Source of the DNA: DASZPJ01 sp035550295
Lineage (GTDB): Bacteria > Patescibacteriota > Saccharimonadia > Saccharimonadales > UBA4665
Length of the DNA stretch: 53,567 bases
NCBI GenBank assembly: GCA_035550295.1
Contig: DASZPJ010000038.1
Coordinates: forward strand, 1-53,567
Direction of reading: 5' to 3'
The stretch's first letter is position 1. Each line of letters starts with the position of its first letter. Of the stretch, positions 42,098 through 49,410 are shown one piece after another. Both the position numbers and the translations under genes were made by a program. The notes beneath the pieces were generated by a model that was not told the DNA's origin, did no database searches, and saw only the letters and a list, made by a program, of their open reading frames with translations.

Positions 42098-42591
42098 TGC
42101 CTGTTCAAGCCCTCGCTAAAAGCGTCAAAATCGCTCCACGCAAAGTCAGTGTGGTAGCTGCCCTAGTGCGCGGCCGGACTGTAGCCGAAGCTTTAACTAT
42201 CCTGGAGCACACCCCTCGCCGCAGTGCCGTAGCCGTTAGCAAAGTTATTGCCAGCGCCAAGGCCAATGCCGACCACAACCACGGCTACAAGCCAGCTACT
42301 TTAGTCATTACTGAAATCAGCGTTACTGCCGGTCCACGTATCAAGCGCTTCAAGCCAGCTGCCCGCGGCCGCGCCTTGCCGTATCAGAAGAAATCCAGCC
42401 ACATCCGAGTTGTTGTTGACGGCGAAAAGCGCGAACTCAAGAAGCCGGCTACCGAAGCTGCTAAGCCTGTCGAAGCCAAAGCTCCGGCCGCTACCGCTAA
42501 ACCAGCCACCGCCAAGAAACCTGCTGCCAAGAAGCCAGCTGCTAAGAAAGTGGAGAAGGTCGTGGCGAAGCCGCGCGAGGAGAAAAAGTAA
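42097..42591 (+). CDS. rplV: 50S ribosomal protein L22 with Ala/Lys/Pro tail
   Basis: 164 residues against about 110 usual. The uL22 core (VKIAPRKVSVVAALVRGRTV, KVIASAKANADHNHG and the tunnel hairpin PRIKRFKPAARGRALPYQKK) is followed from about residue 115 by a low-complexity tail (KPATAKKPAAKKPAAKKVEK). The tail resembles those on L23 and S5 in this window. Confidence 0.96.
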   Translation: MPVQALAKSVKIAPRKVSVVAALVRGRTVAEALTILEHTPRRSAVAVSKVIASAKANADHNHGYKPATLVITEISVTAGPRIKRFKPAARGRALPYQKKSSHIRVVVDGEKRELKKPATEAAKPVEAKAPAATAKPATAKKPAAKKPAAKKVEKVVAKPREEKK

Positions 42592-43220
42592 TGGGACAAA
42601 AAGTAAATCCAATTAGCATGCGTCTGCAGGTCAACAAAAACTGGACTAGCAAGTGGTTTGCCACCAAGAAAGACTACGCCAACTTCCTAAAGGATGATTT
42701 GGAAGTCCGCCGCTTGATCAAGAACAAGTTGGGTAGCCGCGCTGCTATCAACAAAGTTGAGATTGCCCGCACACCGAACCTGGTGACTGTCACCATTACT
42801 ACCGCTAAAGCAGGTGTTGTGATTGGCCGTGGCGGTACTGGCGCAGCCGAACTGAAAGATGCCATCGAAAAGATCTACAAGACTCCAGTTCGTGTCAACA
42901 TCGAAGAAATCAAGAAGCCAGACCTTTACGCCAAGTTGGTTGCCGAAAACATCGCCCACCAACTGGAACGCCGCATGAGCTTCCGCCGTGCTATCAAATC
43001 CAGCTCTGCCGCTGTTATGCGTGCTGGCGCCCAAGGTGTTCGTATCGAAGTTTCCGGCCGTTTGAACGGTGCTGAAATGAGCCGCCGCGAAAAAGAGGTT
43101 GCCGGTTCTGTACCGCTGCACACGCTGCGCGCTGATGTTGATTACGCACAAGTTAACGCCCAAACCGTTGCCGGTATCATCGGCATCAAGGTTTGGATTT
43201 ACAAAGGCGAGGTCCAATAA
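42591..43220 (+). CDS. rpsC: 30S ribosomal protein S3
   Basis: 209 residues. The KH domain GVVIGRGGTGAAELKDAIEK (split around the GxxG loop) and the C-terminal domain RRMSFRRAIKSS, GVRIEVSGRLNGAEMSR and GIIGIKVWIYKG are complete. uS3 sits at the mRNA entry channel and contributes helicase activity there. Starts within the rplV stop (TAATG). Confidence 0.97.
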   Translation: MGQKVNPISMRLQVNKNWTSKWFATKKDYANFLKDDLEVRRLIKNKLGSRAAINKVEIARTPNLVTVTITTAKAGVVIGRGGTGAAELKDAIEKIYKTPVRVNIEEIKKPDLYAKLVAENIAHQLERRMSFRRAIKSSSAAVMRAGAQGVRIEVSGRLNGAEMSRREKEVAGSVPLHTLRADVDYAQVNAQTVAGIIGIKVWIYKGEVQ

Positions 43221-43633
43221 TGCTGCTTCCTAAACGACAAAAGCACCGCAAGGTGCGGAAAGGCAAGATCCGCGGCGTGGCCACAGCTGGCAACTACATC
43301 GCTTTTGGCGACTATGCGCTGCAGGCCCAAGGCCAAGACCGGATCACCAGCCGTCAAATTGAAGCCGCTCGTCAGGCAATGACCCGCTACATCAAGCGTG
43401 GTGGTAAAATCTGGATCCGCATTTTCCCGCACACTCCAGTCACCCGCAAACCACAGGATGTGAAGATGGGCAGCGGTAAAGGTTCACCGGAATTTTTCGT
43501 AGCTAAAGTTCGCCCTGGCACCATCATGTTCGAAATGCAGGGCGTTTCCGAAGAAGTTGCCCGCGAAGCCATGCGCCTGGCTGCCAACAAGCTGCCAGTC
43601 AAGACAAAGTTTTTGACAAGGGAGGATGCATAA
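43220..43633 (+). CDS. rplP: 50S ribosomal protein L16
   Basis: 137 residues starting MLLPKRQKHRKVRKGKIRG; a longer frame from 43193 lies inside rpsC and is rejected. uL16 organises the A-site region of the 50S. RGGKIWIRIFPHTPVTRKP and MGSGKGSPEFFVAKVRPG are typical. The start overlaps the rpsC stop by one base. Confidence 0.97.
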   Translation: MLLPKRQKHRKVRKGKIRGVATAGNYIAFGDYALQAQGQDRITSRQIEAARQAMTRYIKRGGKIWIRIFPHTPVTRKPQDVKMGSGKGSPEFFVAKVRPGTIMFEMQGVSEEVAREAMRLAANKLPVKTKFLTREDA

Positions 43634-43634
43634 C

Positions 43635-43835
43635 ATGAAAGTTGTTGAAATCCGCAAACTCTCTACGGCTGAGTTGACTACCGAAAGCACCAAGTTGCGC
43701 GAAGAAATCGCCGAAATGAAGCGTCGCTTGCACCTGGGTGAAGTCCATAATGTGCGCGCCATTCGTGGCAAGCGCAAAGACTTGGCCCGCGTCTTGACCG
43801 TTCTCGGCGAAGCATTAGTTAAGGAGGCAAAATAA
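43635..43835 (+). CDS. rpmC: 50S ribosomal protein L29
   Basis: 66 residues, MKVVEIRKLSTAELTTE. The ATG at 43635, one base after the rplP stop, is preferred to 43626 because it matches the family and GGGAGG lies 9-10 bases upstream. uL29 is a helical hairpin near the exit tunnel beside L23. It shares one base with rpsQ. Confidence 0.95.
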   Translation: MKVVEIRKLSTAELTTESTKLREEIAEMKRRLHLGEVHNVRAIRGKRKDLARVLTVLGEALVKEAK

Positions 43836-44173
43836 TGGCTCGAACAATTGTAGGCATTGTGACCTCTAACAAGACTGACAAGACGATTGTCATTACCGTC
43901 CAGGAACGCAAAACGCACCCGTTGTACCGCAAACAGTACACCGTGACTAAGAAGTTCATGGCACACGACGAAAACAACGAAGCCCAACCAGGTGACAAAG
44001 TTGCCATCATTGAATGCCGTCCAATCAGTGCCCGCAAGCGCTTTACGCTCGATAAGATCCTTGAAAAGCCAGCTTTGCGCGAAGACACTTTGAGCGTTAG
44101 CAAGTCTGAAGACACTGGCAAGAAACCAGCCAAGGCCACGAAAGATGAAGGCACGGAGGAAGAGGCGAAATGA
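43835..44173 (+). CDS. rpsQ: 30S ribosomal protein S17
   Basis: 112 residues. OB-fold uS17 core: RTIVGIVTSNKTDKTIVITV, HPLYRKQYTVTKKFMAHDE and ECRPISARKRFTLDKI; the C-terminal about 30 residues (KSEDTGKKPAKATKDEG) are a charged extension beyond the usual length of about 85. Overlaps the rplN start by four bases. Confidence 0.95.
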   Translation: MARTIVGIVTSNKTDKTIVITVQERKTHPLYRKQYTVTKKFMAHDENNEAQPGDKVAIIECRPISARKRFTLDKILEKPALREDTLSVSKSEDTGKKPAKATKDEGTEEEAK

Positions 44174-44538
44174 TCCAGCAAGAAACACGCTTAGTCGTAT
44201 GCGACAACTCTGGTGCCAAGGAAATCTTATGCATCCGTGTGTTGGGCGGCTCGCGTAAGCGCTACGCTAACGTTGGCGACACGATCGTCGCTACCGTCAA
44301 GCAAGCAGCGCCAAATGGCCAGGTCAAGAAGAAGTCAGTCGTGCGCGCCGTTGTTGTTCGTACCCGCAACCAAATCCGCCGCAAAGACGGATCGACCATC
44401 AAATTCGACGACAACGCCGCCGTCATCATTGGTGACGACAAATTGCCAAAAGGCACGCGTATTTTTGGCCCAGTACCACGCGAATTGCGTGACCAAGGCT
44501 ACGCCAAGATCATCAGCTTAGCTCCGGAGGTCCTATAA
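44170..44538 (+). CDS. rplN: 50S ribosomal protein L14
   Basis: 122 residues, MIQQETRLVVCDNSGAKEI. Typical uL14: VLGGSRKRYANVGDTIVATV, VVVRTRNQIRRKDGSTIKFD, GTRIFGPVPRELRDQGYAKI (separate blocks). It contacts 16S rRNA in the subunit bridge. ATGA overlap with rpsQ and TAATG overlap with rplX. Confidence 0.97.
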   Translation: MIQQETRLVVCDNSGAKEILCIRVLGGSRKRYANVGDTIVATVKQAAPNGQVKKKSVVRAVVVRTRNQIRRKDGSTIKFDDNAAVIIGDDKLPKGTRIFGPVPRELRDQGYAKIISLAPEVL

Positions 44539-44882
44539 TGAGCAGCGCTACCGACAAGAAAATTTACAAGATACGCCTGAAAAAGGGTGACTTGGTTGTC
44601 GTGCGCTCTGGCAAGTTCAAGGGCAAAACCGGCAAAATCAGCGCTGTCCATCCTAAAGAAAACAAAGTTACCGTGGACGGCATCAATATCGTTAAAAAGC
44701 ACATCAAACCAAACCAGGCTTACCCACAAGGCTCAATCGTAGAAGTTACTAAGCCAATTTGGGTTAGTAAAGTTTCGGCCGTTGAACCAACCAGCAAGAA
44801 AGCTACCCGCGTCGGCTACAAGTTTAACGCCAAAGGCGAAAAGGTACGCATTTATAAGTCAACAGGAAAGGAGATGAAGTAA
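44538..44882 (+). CDS. rplX: 50S ribosomal protein L24
   Basis: 114 residues. KOW motif at RLKKGDLVVVRSGKFKGKTG, then VTVDGINIVKKHIKPN, typical of uL24, an assembly initiator near the tunnel exit. The C-terminal RVGYKFNAKGEKVRIYKSTG is conserved, but it lacks the cysteines found in some L24. Starts on the last base of rplN. Confidence 0.96.
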   Translation: MSSATDKKIYKIRLKKGDLVVVRSGKFKGKTGKISAVHPKENKVTVDGINIVKKHIKPNQAYPQGSIVEVTKPIWVSKVSAVEPTSKKATRVGYKFNAKGEKVRIYKSTGKEMK

Positions 44883-45466
44883 TGGCTACCGCAACTGCTA
44901 AAAAACAAAGTGCCGACCAAGCTCGTCTCCGCGCCGCCTACGACAGCACTATAAGGGCTGAACTTCAGAAAGAATTGGGACTCAAGAACATCCATGAAGT
45001 CCCTCATCTGGAAAAGATTGTTGTTAACTCCGGCCTCGGCAAGGCCAAAGACGACAAGCGCCTGATGGAAGTGGCTACCAACACCTTACGTAAAATTACC
45101 GGCCAGCAGCCACTGCAAACTACTGCCAAAAACTCCATCGCTAGCTTCAAGCTGCGTGAAGGCAACAAGATTGGCCTGAAGGTCACTTTGCGTGGCGACA
45201 AGATGTACGAATTCATGGACCGCGTCATTACCGTCGTGTTGCCGCGTTTGCGCGACTTCCACGGCGTCAGCGCCAAAGCATTTGACCGCCAGGGCAACTA
45301 CAGCCTGGGATTCACCGACCAGTCCAGTTTTCCAGAACTAACTTTTGAAGAAACAACTGTGGCCCATGGCTTGCAGGTAGTATTCGTAATTAGTGCTAAG
45401 GAACCGGCTCACGCCCGGGCTTTACTAGAAAAGTTCGGCATGCCATTCCAGAAAGGAGCCAAGTAA
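44882..45466 (+). CDS. rplE: 50S ribosomal protein L5
   Basis: 194 residues with a polar N-terminal extension (ATATAKKQSADQARL). uL5 binds 5S rRNA; the core blocks NIHEVPHLEKIVVNSGLG, QQPLQTTAKNSIASFKLREG, YEFMDRVITVVLPRLRDFHG and NYSLGFTDQSSFPE are all seen. Overlaps the rplX stop by one base. rpsN follows after three bases. Confidence 0.97.
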   Translation: MATATAKKQSADQARLRAAYDSTIRAELQKELGLKNIHEVPHLEKIVVNSGLGKAKDDKRLMEVATNTLRKITGQQPLQTTAKNSIASFKLREGNKIGLKVTLRGDKMYEFMDRVITVVLPRLRDFHGVSAKAFDRQGNYSLGFTDQSSFPELTFEETTVAHGLQVVFVISAKEPAHARALLEKFGMPFQKGAK

Positions 45467-45469
45467 CAT

Positions 45470-45739
45470 ATGGCTAAGAAATCAATCGTAGCCCGCGACG
45501 AAAAGCGGAAGAAAATGATCCAGCAGTATGCTGCCAAGCGCAAGGCGCTGAAAGAACTTGGCGACCAAGAAGGCTTGGCTAAATTACCACGCAACTCTAG
45601 TCCAACCCGCTGGAAGAACCGCGACGTCGAAACCGGCCGGCCACGTGGCTACATGCGCCAGTTCGGCCTCAGCCGTATAACATTCCGTGAACACGCCAGC
45701 AAAGGCGAAATTCCAGGCGTAACGAAGAGTAGTTGGTAG
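45470..45739 (+). CDS. rpsN: 30S ribosomal protein S14, zinc-free form
   Basis: 89 residues, the long cysteine-less (C-minus) type of uS14: MAKKSIVARDEKRKKMIQQ, LPRNSSPTRWKNRD and GRPRGYMRQFGLSRITFRE. It contains no cysteine, so it does not need the zinc that short S14 binds. GGAGCC before the ATG region and GGAG before rpsH keep the genes coupled. Confidence 0.96.
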   Translation: MAKKSIVARDEKRKKMIQQYAAKRKALKELGDQEGLAKLPRNSSPTRWKNRDVETGRPRGYMRQFGLSRITFREHASKGEIPGVTKSSW

Positions 45740-45746
45740 GAGATAT

Positions 45747-46148
45747 ATGAGTACAACAACCACCGATCCGATTTCAGACATGCTTACCCGTATTCGCAAC
45801 GCGATTGCCGTACGCAAGAGTGAAGTCAGCCTGCCGCACAGCAAGATCAAAGAATCCGTTGCCCGTTTGCTGGCCGACAGCAACTTTGTGGACGGCGTAA
45901 GTGTTAGTGACGCGCCAATCGGCAAAACTCTGACTGTCAAGATCAATGGCGAAGACAGCAACGCCCGCATTACCGAAATCGTCCGCTTGAGCAAACCGGG
46001 CCGGCGCTACTACGTCAACAGCCGCGAGATCCCAACCGTTAAGCGTGGCCGTGGCCTGGTAATCATTTCTACCAGCAAAGGTGTCATGACCGGTGACGAA
46101 GCCAAAGCCCAAAAAATCGGCGGCGAATTAATCTGTAAGGTGTATTAG
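45747..46148 (+). CDS. rpsH: 30S ribosomal protein S8
   Basis: 133 residues. MLTRIRNAIAVRKSEVSLPHSK at the N-terminus and RGLVIISTSKGVMTGDEAK with the conserved uS8 C-terminal hairpin. In other bacteria S8 represses the spc operon by binding its mRNA. An unknown gene, not rplF, follows after three bases. Confidence 0.97.
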   Translation: MSTTTTDPISDMLTRIRNAIAVRKSEVSLPHSKIKESVARLLADSNFVDGVSVSDAPIGKTLTVKINGEDSNARITEIVRLSKPGRRYYVNSREIPTVKRGRGLVIISTSKGVMTGDEAKAQKIGGELICKVY

Positions 46149-46151
46149 GCA

Positions 46152-46421
46152 ATGAAAGAAATTATCGCAATTGGTGGTAACGAAGTAGCATGGGAACCGC
46201 GAGGCTACGCAGACCTGGCTGACGATATATCCATTGATCGTTCAGAAGCCTCTACTTTGGGAGCTCTAATTCAAAGCGGCGATGCCAGCATTAACGATAG
46301 GGGCGGCCTAGAAGTTGATGGGCAAGAAGTGGTAGCGCCCGGTAAGTTCGCCGTGAGTGTTTATGACGATAAAATTGAAGTTTTTCCGTGGAAGCGCGGA
46401 GAAGAAGGAAAGGCTAATTAA
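46152..46421 (+). CDS. Hypothetical protein inserted between rpsH and rplF, 89 aa
   Basis: Unrecognised acidic protein starting MKEIIAIGGNEVAWEPRGYA. It contains DLADDISIDRSEASTLGALI, SINDRGGLEVDGQEVVAPG (a likely beta hairpin) and KIEVFPWKRGEEG. It starts three bases after rpsH and shares the TAATG junction with rplF, so it is fully embedded in the spc operon. ATA and AGG codons set it apart from its neighbours. Confidence 0.66.
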   Translation: MKEIIAIGGNEVAWEPRGYADLADDISIDRSEASTLGALIQSGDASINDRGGLEVDGQEVVAPGKFAVSVYDDKIEVFPWKRGEEGKAN

Positions 46422-46960
46422 TGAGTCGAGTAGGAAAACAGCCAATTGCTTTGCCAAGCGGTGTGACAATCACTGTCGACGATGCCAAAATTACCGTAAC
46501 TGGTAGTAAAGGTACGCTGGAGCAGTTCACCATGCCAGGCATCACCGTCAAGCAAGATGGCGACCAAATTTTAGTAACCCGTATTGATGACGAAGCCGAA
46601 CACCGCGCCAAGCACGGCTTGATGCGCGCGCTCGTTAACAACATGGTAACTGGCGTCAGTACCGGCTTTAGCAAGAAATTGGAAGTCAACGGTGTTGGTT
46701 TTCGCGTAGCGCTAGCTGGCCAGGACCTCAAAATGAACCTTGGTTTTTCACACGAAGTCGTTTACAAACTACCTCAGGGTGTTACGGCCACAGTAGACCA
46801 GAACAACATCACCATCAGCGGCATCAGCAAACAGCAGGTTGGCCAAGTTGCTGCTGAAATCCGGGCCCTGAAAAAGCCAGAACCATACAAGGGCAAAGGC
46901 ATTAAGTACGAAGGCGAGCGCATCCTGCGCAAGTCGGGTAAGAGCGGTAAGGACAAATAA
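46421..46960 (+). CDS. rplF: 50S ribosomal protein L6
   Basis: 179 residues. MSRVGKQPIALPSGVTITV and the C-terminal KKPEPYKGKGIKYEGERILRKSGK (two blocks) identify uL6, which lies near the factor-binding site. Two tandem L6 domains are visible. It starts on the last base of the inserted gene and is followed by rplR after two bases. Confidence 0.97.
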   Translation: MSRVGKQPIALPSGVTITVDDAKITVTGSKGTLEQFTMPGITVKQDGDQILVTRIDDEAEHRAKHGLMRALVNNMVTGVSTGFSKKLEVNGVGFRVALAGQDLKMNLGFSHEVVYKLPQGVTATVDQNNITISGISKQQVGQVAAEIRALKKPEPYKGKGIKYEGERILRKSGKSGKDK

Positions 46961-46962
46961 CC

Positions 46963-47322
46963 ATGAGTAAGCAACTAATTCACAAGCAACATCAGAAATT
47001 GCACCGCCGAGCTCGCATCCGTGCTGTCGTTAAAGGTACTGCTGACCGTCCACGTTTGGCAGTTTTTGTCAGCAACTTGCATGTTAGTGCCCAACTAATT
47101 GACGACGTAGCCGGTAAGACTTTGGCCCAAGCTTCAACCGTTGGTAATAAGTCTGCCAAGGGCACAATGACCGAAAAAGCTGTCGCTATAGGTACCGAAA
47201 TAGCCAAACAGGCTAAAGCTAAGAAAATCAAGGCTGTCGTGTTTGATCGCGGTGGCAAATTGTATCACGGTCGCGTTGCCGCTTTGGCGAACGCTGCCCG
47301 CGCAGAAGGATTGGAGTTTTAA
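46963..47322 (+). CDS. rplR: 50S ribosomal protein L18
   Basis: 119 residues. Basic N-terminus KQLIHKQHQKLHRRARIRAV, then RPRLAVFVSNLHVSAQLIDD and the terminal VFDRGGKLYHGRVAALANAARAEGLEF (two blocks) define uL18, the 5S rRNA-binding partner of L5. rpsE follows after two bases. Confidence 0.97.
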   Translation: MSKQLIHKQHQKLHRRARIRAVVKGTADRPRLAVFVSNLHVSAQLIDDVAGKTLAQASTVGNKSAKGTMTEKAVAIGTEIAKQAKAKKIKAVVFDRGGKLYHGRVAALANAARAEGLEF

Positions 47323-47324
47323 TC

Positions 47325-47990
47325 ATGGCTGAAGCAACCACACCAGCAGCCCCATCAATTAACGCAGCACTAACTCATGGCCAAGGCGGTGGTGGTCCAC
47401 GGCAGTCGCAAGACCGTCGCCCACGTCGTCCGGATTTTCAGCCAGAAGAAAAGCAGTTCGACGAACGCACACTGCACATCGACCGCGTGGCCCGCGTCGT
47501 TAAAGGCGGCCGCCGTTTCCGCTTCCGCGCCCTAGTCGTCGTTGGCGACCGCAAAGGCAAAGTCGGTATTGGCACCGCTAAAGGCGCCGACGTCACTGCA
47601 GCCGTGACCAAAGCTGTCGAAGTCGCCAAGAAGAATTTTGTTAGTGTAACTTTATATAAGGGTACTTTGGCCCACGAAGTTGAAGCCAAAGTCAGTGGTG
47701 CCCACATCCTTCTGAAGCCAGCCAGCGCTGGTACCGGTTTGATTGCTGGCGGTGCCGTTCGTACCATCCTGGAAGTCGCTGGCGTCAAGAACGTCCTCAG
47801 CAAGTCACTCGGCTCTTCTAACAAGACCAACGTGGCTTATGCTACTATCGATGCTTTGCAATCAGTTGTTCCGGCCAAAGACTGGATTACCAGCAAGAGC
47901 AAGCCGGCTACTAAGAAGGCTGCACCTGCTAAAGTAGAAGCCGCTAAGCCTGCTGCTAAAAAACCGGCCGCTAAGAAAGTGAAGGCCTAA
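47325..47990 (+). CDS. rpsE: 30S ribosomal protein S5 with basic tail
   Basis: 221 residues against about 165 usual. A Gly/Gln/Arg-rich N-terminal extension (QGGGGPRQSQDRRPRRPDFQ) precedes the uS5 core: DRVARVVKGGRRFRFRALVV, GKVGIGTAKGADVTAAVTKA, GAVRTILEVAGVKNVLSKS. The tail from about 190 is Ala/Lys-rich (KKAAPAKVEAAKPAAKKPA). rplO follows after three bases; rpmD (uL30), normally between them, is absent. Confidence 0.96.
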   Translation: MAEATTPAAPSINAALTHGQGGGGPRQSQDRRPRRPDFQPEEKQFDERTLHIDRVARVVKGGRRFRFRALVVVGDRKGKVGIGTAKGADVTAAVTKAVEVAKKNFVSVTLYKGTLAHEVEAKVSGAHILLKPASAGTGLIAGGAVRTILEVAGVKNVLSKSLGSSNKTNVAYATIDALQSVVPAKDWITSKSKPATKKAAPAKVEAAKPAAKKPAAKKVKA

Positions 47991-47993
47991 ACC

Positions 47994-48476
47994 ATGAAAT
48001 TCCACGAACTCAAAACTGTAAAGAACCGATCTGCCAAGCGTGTAGGACGCGGCATCTCTGCCGGCCAGGGTAAAACTGCCGGTCGCGGTACCAAGGGACA
48101 GGGCGCCCGAACCGGCTCTAAGGCAAAACCGGGATTTGCCGGTGGGTCTAACCCACTGATGCAAAAACTGCCAAAGCTGCCAGGTTTCCGTAGCCACCGC
48201 GTGGCCCCGGAAAACATCTATACTAGCCAGCTCGAACAATTTGCAGGCAAGACAGTTGATGCTGAAGTTTTGGCTAAAGCCGGACTGATCAGCAACCCTT
48301 ATGTTTCCGTAAAAGTTTTGGCCAAAGGTGATCTGACCAAAAAAGTCACCGTCAAATTGCCAAAAGCTAGCGAGAGCGCAGTAGCCGCCATCCAATCAGC
48401 TGGTGGTAGCTTCGAAAAAACCGCTCGTTTGCAGCGCCCGCAAACCAGCGAAAAGCAAGCCGCTAAGAAAAAATAG
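47994..48476 (+). CDS. rplO: 50S ribosomal protein L15
   Basis: 160 residues. KRVGRGISAGQGKTAGRGTKGQ and the following glycine-rich stretch to FRSHRVAPENIYTSQLEQF are typical of uL15, which contacts 23S rRNA late in assembly. The C-terminal end is lysine-rich (TSEKQAAKKK). Two unknown genes, rather than secY, come next. Confidence 0.96.
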   Translation: MKFHELKTVKNRSAKRVGRGISAGQGKTAGRGTKGQGARTGSKAKPGFAGGSNPLMQKLPKLPGFRSHRVAPENIYTSQLEQFAGKTVDAEVLAKAGLISNPYVSVKVLAKGDLTKKVTVKLPKASESAVAAIQSAGGSFEKTARLQRPQTSEKQAAKKK

Positions 48477-48478
48477 CT

Positions 48479-49042
48479 ATGCCCGAAGCCACTACCACAA
48501 TCGGTGGGGTGGAAATTCCTCATCGGCTTGGTGAATTTAATGTTGGGCAAGGGCTTCGTTTCTTAAGCACAGTCGGCTTGAATGTTGTTTTTCCTGGCGC
48601 CCTGGGCGAATTTATACGTAGCCAGCCAACTGAAACTCGTGAATATATGGTGGGCTTGTTCCAGGCGGAGCAAGACCTGCCACCAACGGACATCAGTCCG
48701 CTTAATGTTGTTTTTATGGGTTTGATGATGATGCGTGACCAGCACAAGCTGGACGTTGTGTCAGTTGAAGCGCTGGATTTCCCGCTCAAATTTACCGACA
48801 ACGAGCGCTTGCGTTCTGGCGATGAACTACACAGCAAGCTGAGGGGAGCGATCCGGTTTAATGCCTACAGCTACTTCCAAATTGCCGACCGGGCTAGCAG
48901 GCGTGAATGGCAACGGGACCCCAAGCGTGACCGGCCTATGTGGGCCGGATTTATCGATGCATATTTAATCGGCAGCAAACAGGCGGAATTAAGCAAAAGG
49001 AAGTCAGAACCGCAACCAGCCAAAGGTGGTGAAGATGCCTGA
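48479..49042 (+). CDS. Hypothetical protein between rplO and secY, 187 aa
   Basis: Unrecognised, MPEATTTIGGVEIPHRLGEF, beginning two bases after the rplO stop. Hydrophobic/aromatic patches (GLNVVFPGALGEFI, LNVVFMGLMMMRDQHKLD) are too short and interrupted for confident membrane segments. The C-terminus is basic (ELSKRKSEPQPAKGGED). Its last 8 bases overlap the next gene's start (ATGCCTGA), the same kind of junction seen between 29217 and rpsG. Confidence 0.65.
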   Translation: MPEATTTIGGVEIPHRLGEFNVGQGLRFLSTVGLNVVFPGALGEFIRSQPTETREYMVGLFQAEQDLPPTDISPLNVVFMGLMMMRDQHKLDVVSVEALDFPLKFTDNERLRSGDELHSKLRGAIRFNAYSYFQIADRASRREWQRDPKRDRPMWAGFIDAYLIGSKQAELSKRKSEPQPAKGGEDA

Positions 49043-49355
49043 CCCGGAAATCCATGAAGTAACACTGTCGAGATTTAACCAGCTAGGTATTGTGACGGTC
49101 TACCCGCCGCTGCCGACCGAGCTGGCCGCAAAAACCAGATCCATCCTGAAAGAAAACTGGCCGACCGAGATTATCGCCGTTAGCTATTTCCCAACCAGGT
49201 TTATGGCTCGCTTTGGTGAAGAGTTCGGTGAAACTCAAATGCGTGACTTGGGTCTGGACATGGTTAGCGCGATTCAGTCGTTGGGGTTGGCGGCAAGATT
49301 GGCCAGTGGCGCAGTAAGTGTTGTCGACTCACTGGAATATCAGCCAAACGCCTAG
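49035..49355 (+). CDS. Hypothetical protein upstream of secY, 106 aa
   Basis: Unrecognised, MPDPEIHEVTLSRFNQLG. The ATG at 49035 is preferred to GTG 49026 because AAAGGTGG lies at 49021-49028, six bases before it. Likely alpha/beta fold (GIVTVYPPLPTELAAKTRSI, IIAVSYFPTRFMARFGEEFG, GLAARLASGAVSVVDSLEY). No membrane segment or signal peptide. About 55 bases separate it from secY. Confidence 0.64.
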   Translation: MPDPEIHEVTLSRFNQLGIVTVYPPLPTELAAKTRSILKENWPTEIIAVSYFPTRFMARFGEEFGETQMRDLGLDMVSAIQSLGLAARLASGAVSVVDSLEYQPNA

Positions 49356-49375
49356 TATGTAGCTGTAATTTGTGG

Positions 49376-49381
49376 CATACT
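49376..49381 (+). promoter_or_regulatory. Possible extended -10 box upstream of secY
   Basis: TGgCATACT about 30 bases before the secY start codon, without a recognisable -35. Confidence 0.35.
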
Positions 49382-49410
49382 GTAGGGAATCATTTTGAGG
49401 GAAAAGTAAA

